This document shows, in pieces, positions 53,903-62,673 of a stretch of 64,000 bases of DNA. Source of the DNA: JBJHBP01 sp050485645 (lineage in GTDB: Bacteria; Pseudomonadota; Gammaproteobacteria; Steroidobacterales; Rariloculaceae); contig JBJHBT010000001.1 in the NCBI GenBank assembly GCA_050485645.1, forward strand, positions 1 to 64,000. The letters are read 5' to 3'. Within the stretch, counting starts at the first letter, position 1; the number at the start of each line of letters is the position of its first letter. The notes under the pieces were generated by a model. It was given only the letters and a program-made list of their open reading frames with translations, did not search any database and was not told the DNA's origin. The position numbers were made by a program, and so were the translations under genes.

Positions 53903-54490
53903 TCATGCCAGAAGTGCCCGAACCATCAGCGCGACAAGCGCAAACAGAAACGCCAGCATGATGGCCAGCACCAAGATGAGCACCGCCCCGTCCCGTTCAA
54001 GTTCGGCCAGCGCAATGAGAATCACACCGATCGCGAACGGGATGTTGCCCAGCGGTATCGGCGTGGCGACCACCAGCACGGCGAGAATCAGTGTCAGAAT
54101 GCCGGTCAGCCGGCTGGTTGCGAGCGGTGAGGCGATACGCCTCGCCCGCATCACCCGCTCGGCCATCCGCAGCGCCGGCACCACTCGCCGGATGAGGGCG
54201 GCCAGCGGCCTGGTCGGCAGTGAGCGTGCGGCGAGCCGCCGCGGGAAAACCGGCGCGGCCCTGCCACGGATGAGCTGCATGGCCGGAATGATGAGCAGCA
54301 GACCGGCAGCGATATTGATACCGGGCAGCAGCGCCAGCACGCCCAGCAACAGCAGCACAAGCCCGAATGAACGGCGGCCCATCCGTTTCACAAGCCACCC
54401 GAGGGTCACGGCGTCCCCGGGGGCATCCCGGAGCAGCCCTTCCATCAGTACGGACGTGGCGACAGTCCTTGTCATCGGCGTCTTGCTCAT
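53903..54490 (-). CDS. ExoD-family membrane protein 1
   Basis: A 195-residue protein with four to five hydrophobic segments. MGRRSFGLVLLLLGVLALLPGI and PIPLGNIPFAIGVILIALAELERDG are the ExoD blocks, seen in exopolysaccharide-synthesis proteins of rhizobia and widely elsewhere; the role is unresolved. ATG 54490 is chosen; 54475 and 54511 are alternatives. It follows the methionine aminopeptidase gene on the same strand. A second ExoD is at 57687-58286. Confidence 0.85.
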   Translation of the reverse strand: MSKTPMTRTVATSVLMEGLLRDAPGDAVTLGWLVKRMGRRSFGLVLLLLGVLALLPGINIAAGLLLIIPAMQLIRGRAAPVFPRRLAARSLPTRPLAALIRRVVPALRMAERVMRARRIASPLATSRLTGILTLILAVLVVATPIPLGNIPFAIGVILIALAELERDGAVLILVLAIMLAFLFALVALMVRALLA

Positions 54491-54674
54491 GCGGGGCGAA
54501 GCATGGCACACGCGGCGCCCCGGATAGAAGCGGAATACGCACGGCTGTCGCAGCGTCCATCAATGGACGCACCCGGAGCTCAGCGCCGCCCGCGGCAGGT
54601 ATCCTCGCGGACAATGACGCCGTTCTGAAAACACCGCACAACGCCGTCGACCAGCGATGGGTTGCGCGAGCGCA

Positions 54675-55436
54675 TTACGGCGTGACCGCGGCCGTGGTCG
54701 TGAGAACGATCGGCGCGGCACGCGTCACGATCAGGGTATGTTCAAACTGCGCCGACAGATTGCCGCGCGCGCCGATCAGCGTCCAGCCATCGGCCGCCTC
54801 TTCCACATGCGTGCTGCGGGTCGACAGAAACGGCTCCACCGCGATGACCATGCCTTCGTGCAACAGGCGCCGATCATCGTGCTCGTAGTAGCTGACGATA
54901 CCTTCCGGAGACTCGTGGAGACTGCGGCCGATACCATGTCCGGCGAGATTGCGGATCACCCGGAAACCACTGGCTCTTGCGGTGCGCTGCACGGCCCGAC
55001 CGATACCATTGATACGGTTGCCGGCACGAATGGCCTTCATCGCTTCGTGAAGCGCCAGACGCGTCGCACGGCAAAGACGGTCCTTGAGCGGTGTCGACGG
55101 CGGAACGACCCGCGTTCCGCCGGTATCCGCGAAGTACCCGTCCAGTTCCGCGGATACATCGACGTTGACGACGTCGCCGGCACGGATCACCCGCTCTCCG
55201 GGCACGCCGTGTGCCGCTTCCTCGTTGATGCTGATGCAGGTGGCGCCGGGAAAGTCGTAGGCCAGGCGCGGAGCGGACCGGACGCCGTGCCGGTCGAGCA
55301 GACGCTGGCCGGTGACATCCAGCTCCGCCGTGGTCATGCCGGGTTCGATCGCATCGAGCATGTCGCGCAGTACTTCGGCAACGATACGCCCGATCAGGCG
55401 CAACCCGTTCAGGTCGTCTTGCGATGAGATTGTCAT
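54675..55436 (-). CDS. map: Methionine aminopeptidase, type I
   Basis: A 253-residue metallopeptidase removing N-terminal Met. The metal ligands appear in DVVNVDVSAELDGYFADTGGT (two Asp), NLAGHGIGRSLHE (His), EPFLS (Glu) and FEHTLIV (Glu). NEEAAHGVPGERVI is also conserved. It lacks the N-terminal zinc-binding extension of some forms. ATG 55436 fits the common length. This is probably a second Map, since the housekeeping copy is usually near rpsB, but that is inference. Confidence 0.92.
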   Translation of the reverse strand: MTISSQDDLNGLRLIGRIVAEVLRDMLDAIEPGMTTAELDVTGQRLLDRHGVRSAPRLAYDFPGATCISINEEAAHGVPGERVIRAGDVVNVDVSAELDGYFADTGGTRVVPPSTPLKDRLCRATRLALHEAMKAIRAGNRINGIGRAVQRTARASGFRVIRNLAGHGIGRSLHESPEGIVSYYEHDDRRLLHEGMVIAVEPFLSTRSTHVEEAADGWTLIGARGNLSAQFEHTLIVTRAAPIVLTTTAAVTP

Positions 55437-55778
55437 GATGACGACAGTATGAGTTCCCGGCGGCCGTGCGGGCAATACGGAGTGCAGGCAGGCGTTCGCA
55501 ACATACCGGCACCCGCAAGCTGTCGTCCAGCAACAACACATCGGCCGTACGATCGACGCGGGCGCTCGTTGTCACGCCTGCGGCGCGACCCGCTGATGAC
55601 CACCGACTGCCGGTCGTGGCCCCGCGCGCATCCAGTGCAGATGCGGCGGGCGGCGGCGCTTCCCGCCATTGCCGAACTGATTCGGGCGCATCTGGCACGC
55701 ACCTTGCAGCACCTCCTTCAAGAGGCCGCCCTGCTCGCGATGGCGGCCCAACACGCAACACAGACAGAGGAGAACATC
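55437..55778. other. Divergent intergenic region with a sigma-54 promoter
   Basis: About 340 bases between the Map and fasciclin genes with no supported gene. It contains a strong -24/-12 element at 55693-55708 for the fasciclin gene. Confidence 0.6.
55693..55708 (+). promoter_or_regulatory. Sigma-54 promoter for the fasciclin gene
   Basis: TGGCACGCACCTTGCA is a full match to TGGCAC-N5-TTGCA. It lies 70 bases ahead of the start codon. Confidence 0.75.
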
Positions 55779-56456
55779 ATGAGTATTCGCAATCACTTCC
55801 CGGAACATGGCCTGCAGATGGTTGCGGCAGCGGTAGTGCTGGCGCTTGGCAGCTCCGCTGCGGTTGCGCAGATTCCCGGCGACGAGCAACGCCCTCCGCA
55901 GCAGCAGCAGCAACCCGTTGGCGACGAACGCGCCGACCGCTTCGACGACCGAGACGCTCGCGATACACGCGCCTTCGGCGATGAAGAGCAATACGGCGCT
56001 GACGGCGACCGCCAGCTTCGTAGCGACAGTGGCGATCTGGCACAGCTGTCGGAGCACGAGAACCTCGGCACGTTCGTCAAGGCTGTGAAAGCGGCGGGCA
56101 TGGAAGAGGCGCTGACCGACGGGACCACCTATACGGTTTTCGCCCCCACCGATGATGCATTCGATGGTATTGACACCGATGCACTGCTGCAGTCGGAGAA
56201 CTGGGAACAGGTCGCCGAACTGGTTCGTGCTCACATCGTCGCTGACGACGTGGATCCGGAAAGGGCCCGCAACCTTGGCGCAGCGCTGACGATCGACGGC
56301 GCGATGGTCGAGATCAGGGAGGCCGACGGTGAACTGACGGTCAACGGTGCCACTGTGGTGGAAGACAACATCCGCGTTGGCAACATCCGGGTGTACGCTG
56401 TTGACGGCTTGCTCGCACAGGCCCCCGCGGCAGCATCCGCGGCGGTGTTCGACTGA
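55779..56456 (+). CDS. Exported fasciclin (FAS1)-domain protein
   Basis: A 225-residue protein: a signal peptide (to AVAQ, about 29), a Gln/Asp/Arg-rich low-complexity linker (about 32-75), then one FAS1 domain with TTYTVFAPTDDAFDGI, VRAHIV and the closing NIRVYAVDGLL. FAS1 domains mediate adhesion. AGAGGAG precedes the ATG. It probably serves cell-cell or matrix contact. A perfect GC hairpin follows. Confidence 0.9.
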   Translation: MSIRNHFPEHGLQMVAAAVVLALGSSAAVAQIPGDEQRPPQQQQQPVGDERADRFDDRDARDTRAFGDEEQYGADGDRQLRSDSGDLAQLSEHENLGTFVKAVKAAGMEEALTDGTTYTVFAPTDDAFDGIDTDALLQSENWEQVAELVRAHIVADDVDPERARNLGAALTIDGAMVEIREADGELTVNGATVVEDNIRVGNIRVYAVDGLLAQAPAAASAAVFD

Positions 56457-56492
56457 TCGACGAGCAGGCGTTGATAGGGCCTTGCCCTGAAA

Positions 56493-56533
56493 CCGCGGCA
56501 CGGAGCCGGCATCGCTGTCGCTCCGTGCCGCGG
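56493..56533 (+). terminator. Strong hairpin after the fasciclin gene
   Basis: Perfect 14-bp stem: CCGCGGCACGGAGC (56493-56506) with GCTCCGTGCCGCGG (56520-56533), and a 13-base loop. There is no T tract. It is placed between convergent genes and may end transcripts in both directions. Confidence 0.65.
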
Positions 56534-56616
56534 GCTGCCTGCCCCACGCGCGGCCTGTATGGTCTCTTCGCCGTGCGTATTCCAGCTGATCGATTGTGCC
56601 GGCTGACCGTTTACGT

Positions 56617-57084
56617 CTATCCGGGGTTGTCGCGGTCTCGCACGTGGGCTGTGAGAAACCTGTCGAGCTCACCCGCGAACGCCTGAAGCTCGGCACGCCC
56701 GAGAGCCGCCGGCCCGCCACTCACCATACCGGCCGAGCGCAGTTGATCCATCAGATTGCGCTGCGCCAGATGGTCGCCAATATTGTTGGTCGTATAAAGC
56801 GTTCCGCGCGGATTGAGTGCCACACCGCCCTTGTCTACGACACGCGCAGCCAGCGGCACATCGGCGGTGACCACCAGTTCGCCCGCCACCACGCCTTCCA
56901 CAATGCGGGTGTCAGCCACATCGAAACCGGCGGCCACCTGGACGGCGCGAACGAAGCGTGACCTGGGTAGTCGCAGCGCATGGTTGGCAACGAAAACGGT
57001 GTCCACTTCAACGCGATCAGCGGCCCGAATCAGGATGTCTCTGATCGGCGTCGGACAGGCGTCTGCATCCACCCACACCGTCAT
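56617..57084 (-). CDS. YaiI/YqxD-family (DUF188) protein
   Basis: A 155-residue protein with a PIN-like NYN fold: the start VWVDADACPTPIRDIL, then DTRIVEGVVAGELVVTADVPLAARV, and GTLYTTNNIGDHLAQRN are the hallmarks of DUF188. The acidic residues suggest a nuclease-like site, but no activity is established. ATG 57084 is favoured over an upstream in-frame start at 57129. It converges with the fasciclin gene. Confidence 0.9.
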   Translation of the reverse strand: MTVWVDADACPTPIRDILIRAADRVEVDTVFVANHALRLPRSRFVRAVQVAAGFDVADTRIVEGVVAGELVVTADVPLAARVVDKGGVALNPRGTLYTTNNIGDHLAQRNLMDQLRSAGMVSGGPAALGRAELQAFAGELDRFLTAHVRDRDNPG

Positions 57085-57686
57085 CCGTCCGCCCCGGTCC
57101 ACGGCACACAAATCAGGCCCTGCCCGCATCCCTCAATGCCCGCCTGGGCGCTGTCCCGATAACGTGGCTCAGCGATGTTCACGCGGATAGCCAGTTTCGC
57201 TGGCGCGTACGTGTTTCTGATCGCATCACCACTTCGTAAGTGAACCTGACCTCCTCGGTCGCGGACGCCTGTGTGCCGGTCTCGCGCGGCGCATCGCTGC
57301 CATCGTACCCGCAGCCCTGTCTATCCTGCAATCGCCCCCTTGACCACCGCATGAGGTCGAAATGAACGCCGTATCGGCGTCCGGGCTCTGAGCGGGCACG
57401 GCGAAGACACCGTCCGTATGGCATGAAACTTGAATTGATTCTGACATTGATCGCAGGCGCAGAACGACCGGCTCGCCGGCGGGCTACGCGGCACGATCGC
57501 CCTCGTGAAGGCTGGCGATACGGTATTCGGCCGTACCGTGGCTGCAGGGTTCGCGCGAAGGCACTGACATCGCCATCGTCCACCCTGAGAGCGAGGTACG
57601 GCACCGGGCATGCTGATTTCCGATGCATCACCGGACGCGTGTCGCCCATGCCGGGCAGTGAGGCTATCGCAGGCAAGGCATACACG
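57085..57686. other. Intergenic region ahead of the second ExoD gene
   Basis: About 600 bases without a convincing gene; open frames on both strands lack motifs. At 57419-57434 TGGCATGAAACTTGAA resembles a sigma-54 site but has GA instead of the key GC at -12, so it may be a decayed or weak version of the site seen at 62626. Confidence 0.45.
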
Positions 57687-58286
57687 ATGACGACCCGCAA
57701 GCAACACAATTCGCCGCCGGAAACACTCGAACAGCTCATCGATACGCTCGCCACTGTCCGGTCTGACGGCACTGACACGAATATCGGAGCAATCCTGGAA
57801 GCCGTTGGCACGCGGTCGTTCGGCCCCTTGCTGATTCTCGCAGGTATTATCGTGATGTCGCCGCTTTCCGGCGTTCCAGGCGTACCGACTACGGTTGGCG
57901 TATTCGTCGCCCTGATTTCGCTGCAACTGCTCTGCGGCCGGCGGCACTTCTGGTTGCCGCAGTGGATCAAGCGCCGCTGCGTGCCGCGGTCGAGGTACGA
58001 AACCGCGCTCCGCGGCGTTCGTCGGCCGGCACGTTTCGTGGACCGCTTCCTGCGCCCCCGTATCGTCATGCTCACCAACGGGCTGGGACAGCTGGTGATC
58101 GCGGCGGTATGCCTGCTGATTGCTGCTTCCATGGCGCTGATGGAGTTCGTACCATTCTCTGCCTCGATCGTCGGTGTGATATTCACCGCCTTCGGGCTGT
58201 CGCTGGTGGCTCACGACGGCCTGTTGGGCGTCGCTGCACTGCTGGCCACCGTATGTATCGTGGTGCTCGTTCGGCTTCTGCTGTAA
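57687..58286 (+). CDS. ExoD-family membrane protein 2
   Basis: A 199-residue protein. SFGPLLILAGIIVMSPLSGVPGVPT and VPFSASIVGVIFTAFGLSLVAHDG are ExoD blocks, and four hydrophobic segments are present. It differs from the copy at 53903-54490 in both ends, so it is not a recent duplicate. The cardiolipin synthase-like gene follows after 113 bp on the same strand. The role in surface polysaccharide is inferred from the family name only. Confidence 0.85.
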   Translation: MTTRKQHNSPPETLEQLIDTLATVRSDGTDTNIGAILEAVGTRSFGPLLILAGIIVMSPLSGVPGVPTTVGVFVALISLQLLCGRRHFWLPQWIKRRCVPRSRYETALRGVRRPARFVDRFLRPRIVMLTNGLGQLVIAAVCLLIAASMALMEFVPFSASIVGVIFTAFGLSLVAHDGLLGVAALLATVCIVVLVRLLL

Positions 58287-58399
58287 CCCCCGATTGGAGA
58301 TACACCCTGCCAGCCGACACGCGATGCCCCGATGTTGTCGAATCCCGACATCATGATCGCCGGCCAGGGCCGGAAACGGACCGGGCCAAGCGAGACTGA

Positions 58400-59833
58400 A
58401 TGATGGTGTCCGCCCTGTACATAGCCTGGATCAGTAGCTGGATCGCAACGCTGGCGACGATACCAAGTGTCCTGCTCCGTCGCGAAGGCCGGCCGCTTGC
58501 TGCGCTGAGCTGGATACTGGCAATGCTCGCCGCCCCACCCGTCGGGTTGGCGTGCTGGTGGCTTTTCGGCCGCACGCGCCTGCAACGCAAGCTCGGGCGC
58601 CGCCTGCAGGCCACACGCAAGATCGCGCGCAAGATGGCCGTTACGAAGCCAGCGCTCGAAACGTCGCCACCTTCGCTCGGGATCATCTCAGGCGACAACC
58701 TGCCGCCGCCGTTTCGCGCCGCGGCATTTCCGCCGAGCGGAGGTAACTGCGCCGAACTGAAACCGAGTCCACGAGCCGCATTCGCCGCATGGGAAGCCTT
58801 GATTCGGAAGGCGGAGGATCATCTGCATCTGATTTTCTTCGTCTGGGCCGATGACGAGGTGGGCCGCCGATTCCGAAGCCTGCTCATCGACAAGGCACGT
58901 CAGGGAGTCGAGGTACGCATCATTATTGATGGCGTCGGATCGGCCTGGCTGCCCGAGGGCTTTTTTCGAGAGTTGAAGCTGTGCGGAGGGCAGATCCGCT
59001 GGTTCATGCAGCCGAGACGGTACTGGCGCAGCGGCTTCATGAACCTTCGCAACCATCGCAAACTGCTGATTGCTGACGGCAAACGCGCCTTTCTCGGCGG
59101 TATCAATCTACACGCCGAATGCCTGGACTGGTGCGACGTGAGCGTTGGCCTGGAAGGACCGGCCGTCGATCAGCTGCAGGAAGTTTTCGCCGAAGACTGG
59201 TACTACTGTGCCGACGAGGCGTTGCTCGGAGAGCGCTATTTCGGCAAATGGCAATACGCCGACGCCACCGACCCGGTGGTCACCAGGGATGTGAGCTGCG
59301 CGACGATCGACAGCGGTCCTGATCAGGCGCAGAACGCTATTCGAGAAGCATTGTTTCTGACCATCAACGCCTGCCGCGACAGGCTGTGGATCATGACTCC
59401 CTACCTGATTCCCGACAGTGCGATACTTCTTGCACTGCGAACGGCCGTGTACCGCGGAGTGGACGTGCGTATCATCGCACCGAGGGACAATGACGTGCGT
59501 ATCGCACGTCGTGCGGCGCGGGCATTCTATCCAGAGCTCATCGCATCAGGGATCAAAATATACGAGTACCATGGCATGCTACACGCCAAGGTGGCGCTGT
59601 TCGACGACGAACTTTCGGTCATCAGCAGCGCCAATTTCGACCCGCGGAGTTTTCGGCTCAACTTCGAGATCAGCAGCTTCCTGGGCTCTTCCGTCTTGAA
59701 CGATGAGCTGACGCTGTTCTTCGAAGACGTTCTGGCCGAAGCCCGGCAGGTATCTCCTGCCGACGTTGAAGGGCGGAGCCGGGGCGCACGTATCGTCGAT
59801 GCCGCCGCCCACTTGCTAAGCCCGCTGCTGTAA
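58400..59833 (+). CDS. Phospholipase D / cardiolipin synthase-like protein
   Basis: A 477-residue protein with N-terminal hydrophobic segments (two, within about 1-60) and two HKD domains: NHRKLLIADGKRAFLGGINLH and HAKVALFDDELSVISSANFDPRS. Both His-x-Lys pairs (HRK and HAK) with a following Asp are present. It would join phosphatidylglycerol or similar lipids to make cardiolipin at the inner membrane. It could instead be another PLD-type transferase. The ATG at 58400 or 58403 starts it. Confidence 0.9.
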   Translation: MMVSALYIAWISSWIATLATIPSVLLRREGRPLAALSWILAMLAAPPVGLACWWLFGRTRLQRKLGRRLQATRKIARKMAVTKPALETSPPSLGIISGDNLPPPFRAAAFPPSGGNCAELKPSPRAAFAAWEALIRKAEDHLHLIFFVWADDEVGRRFRSLLIDKARQGVEVRIIIDGVGSAWLPEGFFRELKLCGGQIRWFMQPRRYWRSGFMNLRNHRKLLIADGKRAFLGGINLHAECLDWCDVSVGLEGPAVDQLQEVFAEDWYYCADEALLGERYFGKWQYADATDPVVTRDVSCATIDSGPDQAQNAIREALFLTINACRDRLWIMTPYLIPDSAILLALRTAVYRGVDVRIIAPRDNDVRIARRAARAFYPELIASGIKIYEYHGMLHAKVALFDDELSVISSANFDPRSFRLNFEISSFLGSSVLNDELTLFFEDVLAEARQVSPADVEGRSRGARIVDAAAHLLSPLL

Positions 59834-59839
59834 ACCGCA

Positions 59840-59875
59840 CGGCAGACGTCGAGAGTCCTCTCACGACTCCTGCCG
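59840..59875. terminator. Imperfect hairpin between convergent genes
   Basis: CGGCAG...CTGCCG outer arms plus GTCGAGAG / CTCTCACGAC inner arms with bulges, placed between the cardiolipin synthase-like gene and the DUF1328 gene, which converge. Probably a two-way terminator. Confidence 0.4.
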
Positions 59876-59884
59876 CGATGAGTG

Positions 59885-60055
59885 TCAGATCGGCGGTGGC
59901 CTGCGACGGCCAGAGACGAAGAGCACCAACGCAACGACCAGACCAACCACAAAAAGTATCCATGCGATGTTGGCGGCAGCGCCAGCAACCCCTGTCAAAC
60001 CCAGTACGCCGGCGATCAACGCCACGACCAGAAAGATCAATGCCCATTGCAACAT
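59885..60055 (-). CDS. DUF1328 (YtjA-type) small membrane protein
   Basis: A 56-residue protein of two helices: MLQWALIFLVVALIAGVLG and AAANIAWILFVVGLVVALVLF, then a short RRRPPP tail. This is the DUF1328 pattern (YtjA), linked to stress responses in several bacteria. AAGGAG precedes the ATG. A consensus sigma-54 promoter lies 38 bases upstream. Confidence 0.92.
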   Translation of the reverse strand: MLQWALIFLVVALIAGVLGLTGVAGAAANIAWILFVVGLVVALVLFVSGRRRPPPI

Positions 60056-60092
60056 ATCGCTTCTCCTTATCGCGTATCCACACTGGGAATGC

Positions 60093-60108
60093 AGCAACAT
60101 TCGTGCCA
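60093..60108 (-). promoter_or_regulatory. Sigma-54 promoter for DUF1328 gene
   Basis: On the minus strand TGGCACGAATGTTGCT is a full match to TGGCAC-N5-TTGCT, 38 bases before the start. Confidence 0.8.
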
Positions 60109-60422
60109 GCCGACGGCATCCGCAGCACCGGCCGATAATCCGCTGTCGTCGCTGTTCACGACATGAATACACCGCGGCAATGCTCCGCGGCGTTCGGTGG
60201 ATACTTCGCCATCCGGCAGCGATTGTCGTCCTGTGCACAGACGATGAGGTGGCGCCAGCCCGAAAAGCGCATCGGGGCCAGTTCGTTGACAAGCCGGAAG
60301 TCACGCAAACCGGCAGAGCCAAGCCTGTCGTGCAATGACGACACACATCCCCACGTCGGGTTCATGCCCTGGCATTGACCGGGCCTCTTCGACGGCTCGA
60401 CGAGACCCGACACACCGTTCGA

Positions 60423-60438
60423 TGGCACGGAACTTGCT
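60423..60438 (+). promoter_or_regulatory. Sigma-54 promoter for the Rho_N-like/CsbD pair
   Basis: TGGCACGGAACTTGCT is a full match to TGGCAC-N5-TTGCT, 31 bases before the start codon at 60470. Confidence 0.8.
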
Positions 60439-60469
60439 GCGGAATCGCAAGGAGACACGAGACGTAGTC

Positions 60470-60769
60470 ATGCCCAAAGCCTGGAGCGATAAAGACGAAC
60501 GCAGGTATGAGCGCATCAGGCGAGACCTGCGAGCGCGTGGAACAGCTGAGGCACGCGCCAGGGAAATCGCGGCGCGCACGGTCAACAAGAAACGCCGACT
60601 GGAGGGACGGACACCGAACCGCAGATCCCAGGGTACTGGCAATCCCAATGAACAACTGGAGAACCGCAGCGTAGACGAGCTGCGCAATCGGGCCGCCGAC
60701 CTCGACGTGAAAGGGCGCAGCCGTATGCGGAAGCAGGAGCTCATCGAAGCAATTCGTGCCGCTCGCTGA
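60470..60769 (+). CDS. Small basic protein with Rho_N-like C-terminus
   Basis: A 99-residue, highly charged protein. The N-terminal half is a helical, Arg-rich segment (SDKDERRYERIRRDL and so on); the C-terminal NRSVDELRNRAADLDVKGRSRMRKQELIEAI is a Rho N-terminal-domain-like SAP-type fold, which can bind nucleic acid. Similar proteins are often named plasmid stabilization or KGG-like stress proteins, without evidence for a toxin-antitoxin role here. AAGGAG is present. CsbD gene 2 follows after 51 bp, probably in the same transcript. Confidence 0.8.
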   Translation: MPKAWSDKDERRYERIRRDLRARGTAEARAREIAARTVNKKRRLEGRTPNRRSQGTGNPNEQLENRSVDELRNRAADLDVKGRSRMRKQELIEAIRAAR

Positions 60770-60820
60770 ATCAATGCACGCAACCGGAATCCGGATCCAT
60801 CACAATGAAGGAGATCAGAC

Positions 60821-61021
60821 ATGAACCGTGATTGGATTGAAAGCAGTGGTAAACTTGTCAAGCGAAAGGCCCGTAAGAAGTGGGGCAAGGCCAGCCATGA
60901 TGAACGCGATTTCGTGGAGGGCAAGCGCGATGAGTTTGTCGGACGCATCCAGAGCCGCTACGGCAAGGCACGTGACGTAGCCAAACGCGAAGTCGACGAG
61001 TGGGCAGAGCAGATCGAATGA
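60821..61021 (+). CDS. CsbD-family stress protein 2
   Basis: A 66-residue paralog of the protein at 42967-43167. The second half is nearly the same (FVGRIQSRYGKARD, KREVDEWAEQIE), while the first half (SSGKLVKRKARKKWGKASHDERD) is more basic. GAAGGAG precedes the ATG. It is probably transcribed from the sigma-54 promoter ahead of the Rho_N-like gene. Confidence 0.92.
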   Translation: MNRDWIESSGKLVKRKARKKWGKASHDERDFVEGKRDEFVGRIQSRYGKARDVAKREVDEWAEQIE

Positions 61022-61086
61022 TCCGGTTGCGCCGCCACACTCACATACTTCACCATGGTGACCCGTATCGTTGAGTTGCACAGTCC

Positions 61087-61566
61087 ATGGCATCACCTTT
61101 TTCACGGCTTGTCGCAACGTTGGACTATCCACTATACGTGGTCACTACGGCGGTGCAGAACGAACCAACCGGCTGCCTGATAGGCTTTGCCACACAATGC
61201 AGTATTCATCCACCCCGCTTTCTCGCCTGCATCTCGAAGAAAAATCATACGCTTGCGCTCGCGTGCCAGGCGTCGACACTGGCCGTACATATCGTCGAGA
61301 ACAAGGACCATTACATCGCGCAGCTCTTCGGTGGAGAAACTGGCGATGTCGTAGACAAGTTTGCCCGGATACGCTGGCACTACGCACATGGCGTGCCGAT
61401 TCTTGATGACTGCGAGCGCTGGTTCGCGGGTACGGTTGTTGAACAGATCGATCTGGGCGACCACGTCGGCTTTCTGCTCGATCCGCTCGACACTGAACAA
61501 GGCGCCTCGTCCACGCAGCTGTCGTTTCAGCAGGCACGCGACATCGAGCCAGGACACAAGCCGTAA
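61087..61566 (+). CDS. Flavin reductase-like protein
   Basis: A 159-residue FMN-binding split-barrel of the flavin reductase family: PLYVVTTAVQNEPTGCLIGFATQCSIHPPRFLACISKKNHT covers the typical start (in adjoining blocks), and later HIVENKDHYIAQLFGGETGDVVDKF. It would supply reduced FMN or bind FMN itself. No partner monooxygenase is adjacent; a RibD-C-like gene follows. Confidence 0.85.
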   Translation: MASPFSRLVATLDYPLYVVTTAVQNEPTGCLIGFATQCSIHPPRFLACISKKNHTLALACQASTLAVHIVENKDHYIAQLFGGETGDVVDKFARIRWHYAHGVPILDDCERWFAGTVVEQIDLGDHVGFLLDPLDTEQGASSTQLSFQQARDIEPGHKP

Positions 61567-61643
61567 CAGCCGTACGCAGCCTGGCCTGTGGCGACGCCCG
61601 TTGGTGAGGTACAGTAACCGTCTCCAACCTGTTCGGGCTTTCG

Positions 61644-62516
61644 ATGCAGAAAGACGAAGCTGAAAATCTGTTGCGTCTATTTCCCGGCCCGGGAGGCCGT
61701 GTCCCGTTACAGGGGCTGTATCTGAACGAGCCGTTCTCGCCTCCTGAACACAGATCAAAGAGCTTCGTCTACACCAATTTCATCGCCAGTCTCGACGGCC
61801 GCATCTCGCTGCCCGACCCTCGGAACAACAGGCTAACGGTGCCCCCTGCCCTGGCGAACAGCCGCGACTGGCGCCTTTTTCAGGAACTCGCGGCGTGCGC
61901 CGATGCGCTCATCACGAGCGGCCGCTATGTTCGCGACCTGCCGCGAGGCGTTTCTGCCCGAAGTTTTCCCATCAGTGGCAAACCTGAGTACGCCGATCTG
62001 CTCGGTTGGCGCCGTGCGCGCGGTCTCGCACCGCAGCCGGCCGTCGTCATTGTCACGGCGAGCCTGGATCTTCCGGACCTCGAACCGCTGACCAGCGCCG
62101 GCCGCTGCGTATACGTCGCCACCGGCCGGGAGTCGGATGCGCGCAAGATCGCACGCATCGAATCTCAGGGCGTGCGCGTGCTCTACACTGGCGACGGTAC
62201 GCATGTAACAGGCGACTCATTGATCGGGGCGCTGACGCAGGAAGCGCACTGGAACATCGCAATGATCGGGGGCGGCGAAGTGTTGCGCACACTGCTCGTC
62301 GACAATGTGCTTGATCGACTTTATCTGACACTTGCGTGCCGACTGCTGGGCGGACTTTCCTTCGACACCCTGCTGACCGGTGACGTGCTCGAACCCGCCG
62401 CTGGCTTCACGCTAAGGGCCCTGCACTTCGACACATGCGACACGACATCCGACGTCGAGCAGCTCTTCGCAATTCTTGATCGCAGCGTGCAATCCCCTGA
62501 CGCGAACCGCGCCTAG
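61644..62516 (+). CDS. RibD C-terminal-domain reductase (dihydrofolate reductase-like)
   Basis: A 290-residue protein: TNFIASLDGRISLPD, NSRDWRLFQELAACADALITSGRY, MIGGGEVLRTLLVDNVLDRLYLTLACRLLGG give the RibD reductase fold with an NADPH-type motif. It lacks the RibD deaminase domain, so its substrate may be a pyrimidine-like precursor or something else. It stands next to the flavin reductase gene, 77 bp apart, suggesting a flavin-related pair. Confidence 0.87.
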   Translation: MQKDEAENLLRLFPGPGGRVPLQGLYLNEPFSPPEHRSKSFVYTNFIASLDGRISLPDPRNNRLTVPPALANSRDWRLFQELAACADALITSGRYVRDLPRGVSARSFPISGKPEYADLLGWRRARGLAPQPAVVIVTASLDLPDLEPLTSAGRCVYVATGRESDARKIARIESQGVRVLYTGDGTHVTGDSLIGALTQEAHWNIAMIGGGEVLRTLLVDNVLDRLYLTLACRLLGGLSFDTLLTGDVLEPAAGFTLRALHFDTCDTTSDVEQLFAILDRSVQSPDANRA

Positions 62517-62625
62517 CCACACTTCGTAACTGCACCAGCCGACAGCCAACACAAGTGGCTGTGGGTTGTGCAGTGCAGACGGTGTCAACACCGCGCACCC
62601 GCGCAGCCAATACGGCACGGATTCA

Positions 62626-62641
62626 TGGCATGAAACTTGCT
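62626..62641 (+). promoter_or_regulatory. Sigma-54 promoter for the YfaZ-like gene
   Basis: TGGCATGAAACTTGCT matches TGGCAC-N5-TTGCT with one change, 32 bases before the start. Confidence 0.75.
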
Positions 62642-62673
62642 GCCTTGGGGATGTAGTTCAAGGAGACAGAGCA

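Larger units (their letters stand above)
60056..60469. other. Divergent promoter region with two sigma-54 sites
   Basis: About 410 bases with no supported gene. It holds sigma-54 sites for the DUF1328 gene (minus) and the Rho_N-like gene (plus). Confidence 0.65.

Noticed and set aside
57179..58186. 335-codon minus-strand frame over the ExoD 2 gene and its upstream region
   Set aside because: Antisense to the ExoD gene; low-complexity Arg/Ser/Pro composition.
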